From contig OY755174.1 of assembly GCA_963576735.1 (NCBI GenBank), positions 9,238,001 to 9,302,000 on the forward strand: a DNA stretch of 64,000 bases, written 5' to 3'. Numbering within the stretch: position 1 is the stretch's first letter; every line of letters starts with the position of its first letter. Of this stretch, positions 63,501 to 64,000 are shown in pieces. Source of the stretch: Bedellia somnulentella. Lineage: Eukaryota; Arthropoda; Insecta; Lepidoptera; Bedelliidae. The position numbers were made by a program, and so were the translations under genes. The notes under the pieces are model-generated. The model ran no database searches. It was not told the origin of the DNA and saw only the letters and a list, made by a program, of their open reading frames with translations.

Positions 63501-63752
63501 GCCGTGTAGTGCCGGCTTAGAATGTCGCTACCCCTTTCTACCCACGGGTGTCGTAAGAGGCGACTAAGGGTATTGGGGCTTTTAATTGGATTTTTGGGCG
63601 ATGCGGTTGGAGACCCATCCCCAAAAACCTTTATTCTTACCATCTTTTCCCCACTCAACTTCCAAAAGTGGCTGAGGAATTTATAATTCATTAGCTCTGG
63701 TTACCCCTTCTAGGGAAATATAGCCGTGAGTATATGTATGAATGTATGTATG
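63501..63752 (+). mobile_element. SINE-B, full length with target duplication
   Basis: GCCGTGTAGTGCCGGCTTAG through GGGTGTCGTAAGAGGCGACT, GGGCGATGCGGTTGGAGACC, CCAAAAGTGGCTGAGGAATT, GTTACCCCTTCTAGGGA and TAGCCGTGAG to a TATG-rich tail. The 9-bp direct repeat TTTATAAAT lies at 63492-63500 and 63753-63761. Confidence 0.93.
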
Positions 63753-64000
63753 TTTATAAATAGTCTATTCTGATGACTTTAATTGTATCAATACTAGTTT
63801 TTTTTAACTAGAGTTTATTTTTGAAAACTATAATGTAATAGAAAAATCGCTCTTAAAACAAGTGGAGTAGGGTCAAAATAAAATTTTGACATAAATTCCT
63901 CGAATAATATGATTAAACCCCAGATATTTGTTAATAAATTAATATAAAACGAGTTTAAACTCCCATTCCACTCTCGTAAGTTTTAAGTTGTCCTCTGCGT

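Noticed and set aside
1..64000. CRISPR arrays or bacterial operons
   Set aside because: Repeats are dispersed, divergent and flanked by target duplications; there is no regular repeat-spacer pattern and gene structure is eukaryotic.

Overview
The window looks like AT-rich, gene-poor DNA from a moth or butterfly (Lepidoptera). The evidence is the very high density of short retroposons ending in TATG-type tails, a non-LTR element whose 3' coding end I associate with lepidopteran genomes, an RTE-like 3' end motif, and an insect-type endogenous retrovirus. I see no bacterial features, no CRISPR array and no true tRNA or rRNA gene. SINE-A, SINE-B, SINE-C and LINE-T are labels used only in this annotation.

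Host genes are few. One complete gene is clear: an intronless Rap2-type small GTPase at 9943-10488 (+). A second is seen only as its first coding exon at 6104-6365 (-): a proline/tyrosine-rich N-terminus ending in a splice donor, possibly a phospholipid scramblase. Two other ORFs (2329-2622 -, 5004-5471 +) are unrecognised and doubtful. Several GC/CpG-rich islets (about 18620, 52090, 55900 and 61040) could be promoters or untranslated exons of genes lying mostly outside the window.

The centrepiece is a complete, apparently intact errantivirus-like (Ty3/Gypsy with env) provirus at 25717-34160. It has two 269-bp LTRs that I read as identical, a 4-bp GTAC target duplication, a primer-binding site matching a tRNA-Leu 3' end, and full-length gag, pol and env. 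Its expression logic can be read from the sequence. Gag and Pol overlap by 13 nt in the -1 frame at a T TTA AAC slippery heptamer, followed 8 nt later by a stem-loop. Env appears to be made from a spliced RNA in which a tiny upstream ORF in the leader (ATG 26244, donor at 26285) is fused in frame to env (acceptor at 31950). That fusion supplies the signal peptide that the env ORF itself lacks, and without splicing the donor sequence carries the stop codon of the upstream ORF.

The rest is a retroposon graveyard. SINE-A is tRNA-headed, about 360 bp, with a TTATG-repeat tail. SINE-B is about 250 bp with a TATG tail and is the most abundant, with more than 30 copies or fragments. SINE-C is tRNA-headed. 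LINE-T survives only as 5'-truncated 3' ends coding for the C-terminus of its reverse transcriptase ORF. SINE-A, SINE-B and LINE-T share the same 3' architecture (CCCC-loop-GGGG hairpin, then GCGTGA or GCCGTGA, then a TATG-like tail), suggesting that one reverse transcriptase mobilised all three. DNA transposons are also present: a 765-bp hAT derivative with perfect 8-bp target duplication and a transposase remnant (6544-7308), a 264-bp MITE (59863-60126), a 238-bp MITE (12759-12996) and a fold-back element inside a LINE-T fragment (50334-50467).
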